From Sphingomonadaceae bacterium (GTDB taxonomy: Bacteria > Pseudomonadota > Alphaproteobacteria > Sphingomonadales > Sphingomonadaceae), in the NCBI GenBank assembly GCA_019239785.1, contig JAFAZM010000115.1, positions 1-10,642 of the forward strand: 10,642 bases of DNA, given 5' to 3'. The position numbers and the translations under genes are program-made. Position 1 is the stretch's first letter. The number at the start of each line of letters is the position of its first letter. Below the pieces are notes generated by a model. It had not been told where the DNA came from. It did no database searches and saw nothing but the letters and a program-made list of their open reading frames with translations. This document shows positions 1 to 6,286 of the stretch, in pieces.

Positions 1-38
1 TCGCCCACCTCCACATAATCCTTGATCAACCTGCTCAT
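1..38 (-). CDS. 5' end of an unidentified gene (partial, cut by the window edge)
   Basis: On the minus strand an ATG at 38-36 opens a frame reading M-S-R-L-I-K-D-Y-V-E-V-G before the window ends. A strong Shine-Dalgarno-like run (GGGGGAGGG, at about 52-44) sits six bases upstream, which is better than most ribosome sites in this window. This is the reason for calling a gene from only 12 codons. The product cannot be recognised from so short a piece. It is divergent from the AI-2E permease gene at 278, so the 239 bases between them should hold its promoter. Confidence 0.5.
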   Translation of the reverse strand, partial: MSRLIKDYVEVG

Positions 39-115
39 TCACGCCCTCCCCCGGACTACGCCCCGGAGTCACCATAAAGCCCTGCCGAATCCCCCGGCAA
101 GGTGCTGATCTATGT

Positions 116-124
116 TTATCCACA
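116..124 (+). promoter_or_regulatory. Single perfect DnaA-box match (TTATCCACA)
   Basis: The nonamer TTATCCACA equals the bacterial DnaA-box consensus TTATNCACA. It lies in the AT-richer part (about 107-165) of the spacer between two divergent genes. Only one copy is visible and there is no array, so this is not an origin. It could be a DnaA-responsive regulatory site for the leftward gene, or a chance match in a locally AT-rich stretch. No convincing -35/-10 pair was found around it. The rest of the 39-277 spacer shows only a weak 5-bp hairpin (83-99). Confidence 0.3.
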
Positions 125-277
125 GCTCGCTTTCAAGAGTCTGAATAGCAATGAAAAATACGGAATTGCCGCTGGCGCGTCGTCGTTGGAGCCGGCGGCG
201 CCTGTCGGAACCGAAGCGAATGCCGTAGATTGGACAGGCGGGCCGGGCTGCGCGCCGTTCCGCCCGAGGAGACGAGG

Positions 278-1417
278 ATGACGGAGCGCCCGCCTGCCGA
301 AGCCGAAGCGGCCGCCGCCGACAAGGCGCGTGCCGTCCAGATGCGGCTGCTGGTTGCCGCGATCACCCTGGCGAGCCTCTTCGTAGCGCGTTCCTTCCTG
401 CTGGAGCTCGCCTGGGCGGTCACCCTCGCGATCGCGCTCTGGCCGCTCTATCGCCAAGCCCTCGCACGCCGGAAGCACGGTGGGCCGCCGGTGCTGATTC
501 CGCTTGGCTTCACCCTGGCGACCGGGCTGGTGGTGATGATGCCGATCGCTTTGGTGGCAATCGAGGCTGCGCGCGACAGCGAGGCTGCCGTGCAATGGCT
601 GAACCACGCGCAGAGCTCCGGCATCCCCGCCCCCGCATGGATCGCCCAGGTGCCGATGGTGGGACCGCGGCTCGCCGCCTGGTGGCAGGAGAATCTGGCC
701 ACGCCGGCCGGCGCCTCCGCCTTCATCGGCGGACTCGACACCAATTCGGCGGCAGGTTGGGCCCGCGCCGCCGCTTCTCAGGTGGCGTCGCGCAGCTGGT
801 TCTTCGCGGTGACCCTGCTCGCTCTGTTCGTCATCCTGCGCGACGGCGAGCGGCTCGCCGCCACCGCGAACCGGATGGCCGAACATTTCTACGGCCCGTT
901 CGGTGAGCGCTTCCTCGAGCAGGTGGCCGCCGCGGTGCGGGCGGCAGTGAACGGCACCATCCTCGTCGCGATCGGGGAGGGGACCTTGATCGGCATCGGC
1001 TATTGGGTGACGGACGTGCCGCGCCCCCTCCTGTTCACCATCGCGACGATCGCCTTCGCGTTGCTGCCGCTCGGCGCCTGGGCGGCGTTCGGCGTCGCCG
1101 CGGCGGTGCTGTTCATGCAGGGCAGCACCGCCGCCGCGATCGGGCTGTTCCTGTTCGGCGCCGCGGTGATGCTCACCGGGGACAATTTCGTGCAGCCGGC
1201 CTTGATCGGCAACAGCATCGAATTGCCTTTCCTCTGGACCTTCATCGGCGCGTTCGGCGGCCTCGAAGCGTTCGGCATCGTCGGCCTGTTCCTCGGCCCG
1301 GCTTTGCTTGCCGCGATGTTCATGGTCTGGAAGGAATGGCTCGGCCGCGACGAGCCGCACAAGAGGCGCTGGCGCTTGCGCCGAGCGCTGCAACGGAAGC
1401 GGGCAGCCGCCGGCTGA
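278..1417 (+). CDS. AI-2E family transporter (PerM/TqsA/YdiK-like inner-membrane permease)
   Basis: A 379-residue polytopic inner-membrane protein, the usual size for the AI-2E family. An Ala/Glu-rich N-terminus is followed by a hydrophobic pair (about residues 24-57), a third membrane segment (about 72-95), a soluble region (about 95-175), and a C-terminal bundle from about 180. The family's most recognisable block is near the C-terminus (about 305-360): G-D-N-F-V-Q-P-A-L-I-G, then an L-P-F-L-W-T segment and G-L-F-L-G-P-A-L-L. The tail is strongly basic (KRRWRLRRALQRKR). The ATG at 278 is preferred because GAGGAG (266-271) sits six bases upstream; a TTG at 230 would add 16 residues without a better ribosome site. 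Family members have been linked to autoinducer-2 export or cation/proton exchange; the substrate here cannot be told. It shares its direction with the receptor gene but is separated from it by 115 bases, and has no evident link to carotenoid synthesis. Confidence 0.9.
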   Translation: MTERPPAEAEAAAADKARAVQMRLLVAAITLASLFVARSFLLELAWAVTLAIALWPLYRQALARRKHGGPPVLIPLGFTLATGLVVMMPIALVAIEAARDSEAAVQWLNHAQSSGIPAPAWIAQVPMVGPRLAAWWQENLATPAGASAFIGGLDTNSAAGWARAAASQVASRSWFFAVTLLALFVILRDGERLAATANRMAEHFYGPFGERFLEQVAAAVRAAVNGTILVAIGEGTLIGIGYWVTDVPRPLLFTIATIAFALLPLGAWAAFGVAAAVLFMQGSTAAAIGLFLFGAAVMLTGDNFVQPALIGNSIELPFLWTFIGAFGGLEAFGIVGLFLGPALLAAMFMVWKEWLGRDEPHKRRWRLRRALQRKRAAAG

Positions 1418-1532
1418 GCCGCCGCGTCGGGCCGCCGGCCTCTGGTCGAATATATCCGTGCCTTCATCGACGGTGGCTAGGCAGCCTCGCTCGCGCGCGC
1501 GACGAGCGCGGCTCTCCTGTGGAGTGGCTTTG

Positions 1533-3590
1533 ATGACGATCGCCCGGATGCACCGCCTGTTCGGGGCGAGCCTGCTCAGCCTTTGCCTGGCCGGCGGCGC
1601 CGCGGCCCAGACGGCCGGTCCCGGCGGCCGCACCAGCTACGATATCGCCTATTTCCGGGCCTTCTCGCCCGGCAGCGCGCTCGACATCGTGCAGCGTACG
1701 CCCGGCTTCACCCTCAATATCGGCGCGCAGGACGTCCGCGGCTTCGGCCAGGCGGCCGGCAATGTCGTCATCAACGGCGCCCGGCCCAGCGCGAAGAACG
1801 CCACGCTCGATACGATCCTGGCGCGCATCCCGGCCAGCCGCGTGCTGCGGGTGGAAGTCGGCCCGGGCGACCTGTTCGGCGCCGAATATGCCGGGCGGCC
1901 CCAGGTGCTCAACCTCGTGCTCAACGCAACCGGCGGCCTGGCCGGAACGCTCGACGCGGCGGTTCATCGCGATTTTTCCGGGCAGGTCACGCCGACCGGG
2001 AACGTCTCCGGGCTCCTGAGGCGCGGCCGCTCCACGTTCAACCTCGCGCTCGGCTACGACAACCGCCATTTTCCCGAAGAGGGCACCGACGTCCTGACGT
2101 CGCTGCCCGATCAGGCGCTTGTCGAATTCCGGCGCAAGTACAACAACGTCGCCAATCATACCTTGTCCGCGGCCGGCTCCTGGGAGTTTGCCGGGGGCGA
2201 CAATCGCACCGCGCATGCCAATTTCCGCCTGTCGCACGACCAGTTCGTGCTGGGCCAGACCAATGACGTCTTCCCGGTCGGCGGCGTGACTCGAGACGAC
2301 CGGCTGGGCCAGAATTACCTGACCCACGACACCGAGTTCGGCGGGGACGTGACGCGGCCGCTGCTCGGCGGCGGCCTCAAGCTGATCGGCCTCGCCACCC
2401 GTCGCCACCGCATCAATTTCGACACATCCTTCAACCGCGTGCACAGCCAGGTCATCGGCGGGTTCGTCCAGAATCTCGACGAAAGACGCTCCGAGACCCT
2501 GGTCCGGCTGGTCTGGTCGCGTCCCAATCTCCTCGGCTGGAGCGTGGAGACCGGCGCCGAAGCGGCGATCAACCGGCTGGACAGCAATGTCGACCTGTTC
2601 TCGGTCGCTGTCGGCGGGGCGCTCACGCCGCTCGACCTGCCGGTCGATCAGGCGCGCGTCGTCGAATATCGGGGCGAAGCCTTCGTGAATGCCGGGCGCG
2701 CCCTCGCGCCGAACCTGCGCATGGATCTCGGCCTCACCTACGAGGCCTCGCGGCTCGCCGTCCGCGGCGGCGCGCGGGCGGATCGCAGCCTCCAGTTCCT
2801 GAAGCCCAAGGCCGCGTTCGACTGGCATCCGGGCGGCGGCTGGCACGCGCAGCTCTCGGTCGAGCGCACCGTCGCGCAGCTCGATTTCGGCGACTTCATC
2901 AGCGGCGCCGAGCTCGCCAACAACCGCTTCAACGGCGGCAATCCGGACCTGCTGCCGCAGCGGGCCTGGGAGCTGCTCGCCACGCTCGAGCATCCGCTGC
3001 TGCGGGACGGCGTGGCCAAGCTCGAGCTGGGCTACAACCGCATCTCCCTGGTCCAGGACCGCGTGCCGACGCCGCAGGGGTTCGATGCCCCCGGCAATCT
3101 CGGCAGCGGCACCCTGGCCTTCGTGCGCGGCACGCTCGATGCGCCATTGTCGCGGCTCGGCCTTCGCGGCGCGCACCTGACCGTGCACGGCACGCTCCAG
3201 TCCACTTCGGTCGAGGATCCCTACACCCGCGAGCAGCGGCGCTTCTCGGGCTTCGCCAGCTGGCAGCTGGACGGTAATTTCCGCCAGGATCTGGGGCGGT
3301 TCGCCTGGGGCGTCAGCTATACGGGCCGGCCGGCGACGCCGTTCTACCGGCGCGACGAGATCGACGTGCCGGGCGCCGTCGAGCCCTTCGTCAGCGCCTT
3401 CGCTGAATATCGGCCGACCGCCAAGACGACGATCAGCTTCAACATCGACAATCTGTTCAACGTGCCGGGCGTTCGCGCGCGCACCTTCTTCGCCCCCGAT
3501 CGGACCACCCCCGACCCAAGCCTCTTCGAGTATCGCGAGCGCAATTCGCACCTCGATCTGTCCTTGCGGCTGCGCCAGAGCTTCGGCTGA
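1533..3590 (+). CDS. TonB-dependent-receptor-like outer-membrane protein
   Basis: A 685-residue protein expected in the outer membrane. Residues 1-25 form a classic signal peptide (basic start, Leu-rich core, cleavage after A-A-A). A plug-type domain spans about 45-130: S-P-G-S-A-L-D-I-V-Q-R-T-P-G-F, then V-R-G-F-G-Q-A-A-G-N-V-V-I-N-G, then I-P-A-S-R-V-L-R-V-E-V. The remaining 550 residues show the alternating pattern and aromatic/glycine content of a 22-strand barrel, with short turns late in the chain (I-S-F-N-I-D-N-L-F-N) and an end L-R-L-R-Q-S-F-G. The ATG at 1533 is chosen because GGAG (1521-1524) lies eight bases upstream and it opens the signal peptide; ATG 1548 is a possible alternative. 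No clear TonB box is visible in the roughly 20 residues between signal peptide and plug. The ligand is unknown; nothing nearby (siderophore, cobalamin or sugar genes) points to one. It is convergent with crtE. Confidence 0.88.
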   Translation: MTIARMHRLFGASLLSLCLAGGAAAQTAGPGGRTSYDIAYFRAFSPGSALDIVQRTPGFTLNIGAQDVRGFGQAAGNVVINGARPSAKNATLDTILARIPASRVLRVEVGPGDLFGAEYAGRPQVLNLVLNATGGLAGTLDAAVHRDFSGQVTPTGNVSGLLRRGRSTFNLALGYDNRHFPEEGTDVLTSLPDQALVEFRRKYNNVANHTLSAAGSWEFAGGDNRTAHANFRLSHDQFVLGQTNDVFPVGGVTRDDRLGQNYLTHDTEFGGDVTRPLLGGGLKLIGLATRRHRINFDTSFNRVHSQVIGGFVQNLDERRSETLVRLVWSRPNLLGWSVETGAEAAINRLDSNVDLFSVAVGGALTPLDLPVDQARVVEYRGEAFVNAGRALAPNLRMDLGLTYEASRLAVRGGARADRSLQFLKPKAAFDWHPGGGWHAQLSVERTVAQLDFGDFISGAELANNRFNGGNPDLLPQRAWELLATLEHPLLRDGVAKLELGYNRISLVQDRVPTPQGFDAPGNLGSGTLAFVRGTLDAPLSRLGLRGAHLTVHGTLQSTSVEDPYTREQRRFSGFASWQLDGNFRQDLGRFAWGVSYTGRPATPFYRRDEIDVPGAVEPFVSAFAEYRPTAKTTISFNIDNLFNVPGVRARTFFAPDRTTPDPSLFEYRERNSHLDLSLRLRQSFG

Positions 3591-3609
3591 GGCGATGCCG
3601 GCAGGGTGC

Positions 3610-3784
3610 CTGGAGCGCCGTGCGTTAGATGCGAACCACATCGCTCATCCTGAGTAGGGACTGAGCTTGGCGAAGGCCCGTATCGAAGGACCGCTCGGAT
3701 ATGGTGCGTCCTTCGATACGCCGGTTCGACAAGCTCACCGGCTACTCAGGATGAGCGGGTCAGGATTAACGCACGCCGCTCTAG
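3610..3784. repeat. Nested intergenic inverted repeat (REP/MITE-like palindrome)
   Basis: This 175-bp element almost fills the gap between the converging stop codons of the receptor gene (3590) and crtE (3795). Three complementary blocks nest inside each other. The outer block is 3610-3627 against 3767-3784 with two mismatches. The middle block, 3642-3657 against 3742-3757, is a perfect 16 bp (CGCTCATCCTGAGTAG). The inner block, 3679-3690 against 3709-3720, is a perfect 12 bp (CGTATCGAAGGA), with an 18-base loop. Between middle and inner blocks, TGAGCTTGGCGAA pairs with TTCGACAAGCTCA with one mismatch. It encodes nothing convincing. The wording resembles dispersed palindromes I associate with sphingomonad intergenic regions. 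Transcribed from either side, it would fold into a long hairpin that could end or stabilise both converging messages, though no T-run marks a standard terminator. Confidence 0.85.
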
Positions 3785-3794
3785 CACCCGGCCT

Positions 3795-4703
3795 TCAGTG
3801 GTCGCGGCTCAGCGCGAATTCCGCCACCTCGGCCAGCAGCGCCGCGTCGGCACCGAACGGCGCGAGATGCGCCACCGCCTCGTCCAGCAGCTCCCTGGCC
3901 TTATGCCTGGCGCCGTTGGCGCCGAGCAGCGAGACGAAGGTCTGCTTGCCGGCTGCTTCGTCCTTGCCGACCCGCTTGCCGGCCTTGGCCTCCTCGCCCT
4001 CGCAGTCGAGCAAATCGTCCGCGATCTGGAAGATCAGCCCGAGGCATTGGGCGTAAAGCGCCAGCCGCCGCCGGTTCGTCTCCGAGGCGCGGCCCAATAT
4101 CGCGCCGGCCTCGATCGACCAGGCGAGCAGGGCGCCGGTCTTGAGCTGCTGCAATTGGGTGACGCCGGCCAAATCCAGCGTGAGCCCCGGCGTGCCGATG
4201 TCGATCATCTGGCCGCCCGCCATGCCGGCGGCGCCGGCCGCGCGCGACAGGGAGCAGACGAGCTCGCTGCGGATCGCCGCATCGGGATGGGTCTCGGGAT
4301 CGGCGAGCACGCCGAAGGCCAGGGCAAGCAGCGAATCCCCGGCGAGCAAAGCGGTCGCCTCGTCGAAGGCGCGGTGGACGGTCGGCCGGCCGCGGCGCAG
4401 ATCGTCGTCGTCCATGCAGGGCAGGTCGTCATGGATCAGCGAATGGGCGTGGATCGCCTCGACGGCGAGGCCGGCCCGCAGCGCCGCCTCCTCCGCGACC
4501 CCGAACAGGCGTCCGGAAAGCAGGACCAGCAAAGGCCGCAGCCTCTTGCCGCCGCCGATCGTCGCATGGCGGATCGCCAGCCAGAGCCGCGCCTGCGGCC
4601 GGTCCGGCACCGGCAGCAATGTTTCGAACATTGCGTCGATGCGCGCGCAGGTTTCCGCCCGGAGATCAGCGAGGCTCGGCAGCGTCTCCCTTGGCTCCAG
4701 CAT
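3795..4703 (-). CDS. crtE: Polyprenyl diphosphate synthase, probably geranylgeranyl diphosphate synthase
   Basis: A 302-residue cytosolic trans-prenyltransferase that condenses IPP with allylic diphosphates. Motifs in order: G-G-G-K-R-L-R-P (50-57), first aspartate-rich motif D-D-L-P-C-M-D-D (92-99) followed by D-L-R-R-G-R-P-T-V-H, the K-T-G-A segment (188-191), and second aspartate-rich motif F-Q-I-A-D-D-L-L-D (225-233) followed by the K-R-V-G-K-D segment. All residues needed for Mg-diphosphate binding are present. The spaced first motif (D-D-x-x-x-x-D) is shared by bacterial FPP synthase (IspA) and CrtE, so motifs alone do not settle chain length. Position -5 before the first Asp is His87, where E. 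coli IspA has Tyr, and the pigment-gene context favours GGPP. The ATG at 4703 follows the ispH stop by one base (TGA-G-ATG), implying coupled translation; the same frame stays open further upstream only inside ispH. Confidence 0.88.
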   Translation of the reverse strand: MLEPRETLPSLADLRAETCARIDAMFETLLPVPDRPQARLWLAIRHATIGGGKRLRPLLVLLSGRLFGVAEEAALRAGLAVEAIHAHSLIHDDLPCMDDDDLRRGRPTVHRAFDEATALLAGDSLLALAFGVLADPETHPDAAIRSELVCSLSRAAGAAGMAGGQMIDIGTPGLTLDLAGVTQLQQLKTGALLAWSIEAGAILGRASETNRRRLALYAQCLGLIFQIADDLLDCEGEEAKAGKRVGKDEAAGKQTFVSLLGANGARHKARELLDEAVAHLAPFGADAALLAEVAEFALSRDH

Positions 4704-4704
4704 C

Positions 4705-5622
4705 TCAGCCGAGCCGCAGCTGCTTGAACGCCATCGTCTCCACGGCGTTGCGATGCTCGTGGACCTGCACGTCGTAGCGGCCGGCGAGCAGGGCGAGCAC
4801 GTCGTCGACGGAGCTTTCCGGCGTCGAGGCCGCGGAGGTGATGCCGACCGTCTCTGCCCCCGCAAGCAAGGCCCAGTCGAGCGCGGCGCCGTCCTCGACG
4901 AGCTGGACCGAGAGGCAGCCGGTCTCGCGCGCGATCTCGGCGAGCCGGTTGGCGTTGGACGAGAAGCTCGCTCCGACCACGATGATCGCATCGCTGTCGC
5001 CGGCGATCGCGCGCAGCGCCGACTGGCGGTTCGTGGTCGCATAGCAGATGTCGTCGGTCGCCGGCGCCTGCACGTCGTCGAACAGGTCGAGGATGCCGGC
5101 GATCAGCACCGCCGCCTCGTCCACCGAATAAGTGGTCTGCACCGCATAAGCGACCGGGGCGCTGCTGGGCAGGCCGAGCGCACGCAGCTGGCCGAGGCTT
5201 TGCACCACGCTCACCGCGCCCGGCGGCACCTGGCCCAAAGTCCCTTCGACCTCCGGATGACCGTCATGGCCGATCAGCAGGATATGGCGGCCGGCGCGGT
5301 GATGGCGGACGACCTCGCGATGCACCTTCGAGACGAGCGGGCAGACGGCGTCATAGGCGATGAGCGACCGCTCGGCGGCCTCGCGCGCGACGGCCGGGGC
5401 GACGCCGTGCGCGGAGAAGATCACCACCGCGCCGGCCGGCACCTCGTCGAGCTCCTGGACGAACACGGCGCCCTTCGCCTCCAGCGCGCGCATCACGGCC
5501 CGGTTGTGGACGATCGGGCGGCGCACATAGACCGGCGTCCCGAAGCGGACGAGCGCCGCCTCGACCGCGTCGATCGCGCGCTGGACGCCGGCGCAAAAGC
5601 CGCGCGGCGCCGCCAGCAGCAC
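4705..5622 (-). CDS. ispH: 4-hydroxy-3-methylbut-2-enyl diphosphate reductase
   Basis: IspH (LytB), the last enzyme of the MEP pathway, reduces HMBPP to IPP and DMAPP with a [4Fe-4S] cluster in the cytosol. Counted from the GTG at 5622 it has 305 residues, against 316 in E. coli. The three cluster cysteines are present: Cys10 (P-R-G-F-C-A-G), Cys94 (D-A-V-C-P-L-V) and Cys193 (D-D-I-C-Y-A-T-T-N-R-Q). Active-site residues are also kept: His39 (V-H-N), His72 (S-A-H-G), His122 and Glu124 (G-H-P-E-V-E-G-T), and S-S-N-A-N-R-L (221-227). The start is uncertain. GTG 5622 fits the family N-terminus but has no Shine-Dalgarno, whereas an in-frame CTG at 5694 sits five bases after a perfect AGGAGG and would add 24 residues. 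It forms a two-gene unit with crtE, supplying its substrates. In many alphaproteobacteria ispH lies beside thrB and rnhA instead, so this may be a second, pathway-dedicated copy (inference). Confidence 0.93.
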   Translation of the reverse strand: MLLAAPRGFCAGVQRAIDAVEAALVRFGTPVYVRRPIVHNRAVMRALEAKGAVFVQELDEVPAGAVVIFSAHGVAPAVAREAAERSLIAYDAVCPLVSKVHREVVRHHRAGRHILLIGHDGHPEVEGTLGQVPPGAVSVVQSLGQLRALGLPSSAPVAYAVQTTYSVDEAAVLIAGILDLFDDVQAPATDDICYATTNRQSALRAIAGDSDAIIVVGASFSSNANRLAEIARETGCLSVQLVEDGAALDWALLAGAETVGITSAASTPESSVDDVLALLAGRYDVQVHEHRNAVETMAFKQLRLG

Positions 5623-5699
5623 GCGCAGCGCCGGCAGCGCCGCGGCCTCGGCAGGCGATTCGCTCGCTCGGCAAGCCGGACCAGGACCGGTCAGTGCCC

Positions 5700-5705
5700 C
5701 CTCCT
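5700..5705 (-). promoter_or_regulatory. Strong Shine-Dalgarno AGGAGG before an in-frame CTG of ispH
   Basis: On the minus strand the run AAAAGGAGGGGG contains a perfect AGGAGG at 5705-5700. Five bases later an in-frame CTG (5694-5692) opens a reading frame that runs without stop into IspH. No ATG, GTG or TTG lies in frame between this site and GTG 5622, and none of the other early codons has a ribosome site. This suggests that ispH starts at CTG 5694, or that a base differs here from an ancestral ATG. The site decides the N-terminus of IspH. Confidence 0.5.
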
Positions 5706-5757
5706 TTTCGACACGATGATCCAGGTTAGGCGAATCTCGCGCCGCGGACCAGCCGCT

Positions 5758-5797
5758 TGGACTCCTTCCCGGTTAGGTTGAACCGGGAAGGAGTCCA
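5758..5797. terminator. Perfect 17-bp stem hairpin between the DUF2141 gene and ispH
   Basis: TGGACTCCTTCCCGGTT (5758-5774) is exactly complementary to 5781-5797, with a six-base loop (AGGTTG on the plus strand). It lies 60 bases after the stop of the DUF2141 gene and 60 to 140 bases before the possible ispH starts, all on the minus strand. No T-run follows on the minus strand, whereas the plus strand is T-rich after it (GCTTCCTTTGTTT). It could end or attenuate leftward transcription, protect the 3' end of the upstream message, or be part of the ispH leader. A dispersed palindrome is another option. Confidence 0.5.
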
Positions 5798-5812
5798 GCT
5801 TCCTTTGTTTCC

Positions 5813-5856
5813 GTGTTTTCCGAGTCGCCAGATGGGTCCATCCGGCTCGAAAACAC
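5813..5856 (-). terminator. Hairpin directly after the DUF2141 stop codon
   Basis: GTGTTTTC(C)GAG (5813-5824) pairs with CTCGAAAACAC (5846-5856) with one bulged base. Inside it, CCAGATGG pairs with CCATCCGG with one mismatch around a two-base loop. The structure begins one base after the TAA stop (5860-5858) of the leftward DUF2141 gene, the usual place for a terminator or 3' stabiliser. No long T-run follows on the minus strand (CGGAAACAAAGG), so it is not a textbook Rho-independent terminator. Confidence 0.45.
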
Positions 5857-5857
5857 T

Positions 5858-6286
5858 TTACAGCATGTATTTCATCGTCACGTTCAGCGCGGCGCCGCCG
5901 GCCGGGAGCAGGAAGCGCGCCGCGGCGAAGCTCGGCGGCCCGAACCAGATGTGCGGATTGTTGGAGAAGCCGAAGCCCTCGCGCGGGATGCCGAGGCTGG
6001 TGTCGAGCCGGCCGTTGCCGTTCTCGTCGTGGATCACCGAGAGGGCATAGGCGCCCGGCTGCAGCTCGAAGGCGATGTGGGCGGCCTGGTTCGCCGGCAG
6101 GCTGCGCTTGACCGCGGCGGGATCGCCGCTGCAGTCGGGAAAATGGTCAGCGCTGCGGGTGAGGCAGAGATGCACCTGGCCGCGCAGGTTCCTCAGCCCC
6201 TGCAAGCTCACGTTCAGCTGCGCCGCCGATGCCGCCGCCGGCAACAGCAGCAAGGCGGCGGCCGCTGCCGCCGTCGAACGAACCAA
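5858..6286 (-). CDS. Secreted/periplasmic DUF2141 family protein
   Basis: A small exported protein, 142 residues from the TTG at 6286. Residues 1-22 are a clean signal peptide (M-V-R-S-T, Ala/Leu core, A-A-A-S-A-A). The mature part is predicted beta-rich and carries the DUF2141 (PF09912) signature: L-S-V-I-H-D-E-N-G-N-G-R-L-D-T (82-96), then G-I-P-R-E-G-F-G-F-S-N-N (99-110) and G-P-P-S-F (116-120). D87-x-N89-x-N91-G-x-L-D95 looks like a calcium-binding loop. Two cysteines (41 and 52) could form a disulfide. The biochemical role of the family is not established to my knowledge. The start is unsure: ATG 6349 or 6337 gives up to 163 residues, but those ATGs fall in codons for the conserved N-Y-G-L-Y-F region of the overlapping hydroxylase. 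With TTG 6286 the hydroxylase frame (stop 6149-6147) is overlapped by 140 bases. Same direction as the hydroxylase, so probably co-transcribed and translationally coupled. Confidence 0.82.
   Translation of the reverse strand: MVRSTAAAAAALLLLPAAASAAQLNVSLQGLRNLRGQVHLCLTRSADHFPDCSGDPAAVKRSLPANQAAHIAFELQPGAYALSVIHDENGNGRLDTSLGIPREGFGFSNNPHIWFGPPSFAAARFLLPAGGAALNVTMKYML

Noticed and set aside
1308..1532. Extension of the receptor gene upstream to an ATG at 1308
   Set aside because: The extra 75 residues overlap the permease gene and would place the signal peptide internally; ATG 1533 has a good ribosome site.
116..1633. A 505-codon antisense frame over the AI-2E permease gene
   Set aside because: Low-complexity Arg/Gly/Glu-rich translation with no recognisable motif, opposite a clear membrane protein.
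1464..3641. A 725-codon open frame antisense to the receptor gene
   Set aside because: It mirrors the codon positions of the receptor, has an Arg/Glu/Ala-rich composition typical of GC-rich shadow frames, and shows no domain; the plus-strand protein has a signal peptide and plug.
3610..3784. Insertion sequence
   Set aside because: Inverted arms are present but no transposase frame lies between them and no target-site duplication was evident.
3667..4056. A plus-strand frame of 129 codons starting inside the palindrome
   Set aside because: It begins in the repeat element and runs antisense into crtE; composition is Ser/Ala-rich shadow.
4704..5042. Extension of crtE upstream to give a 415-residue protein
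   Set aside because: The added part is read out of frame through ispH and is low-complexity; the true start is ATG 4703 just after the ispH stop.
4141..5781. A 546-codon plus-strand frame across crtE and ispH
   Set aside because: It lies opposite two proteins with complete catalytic motifs and its own translation resembles no family.
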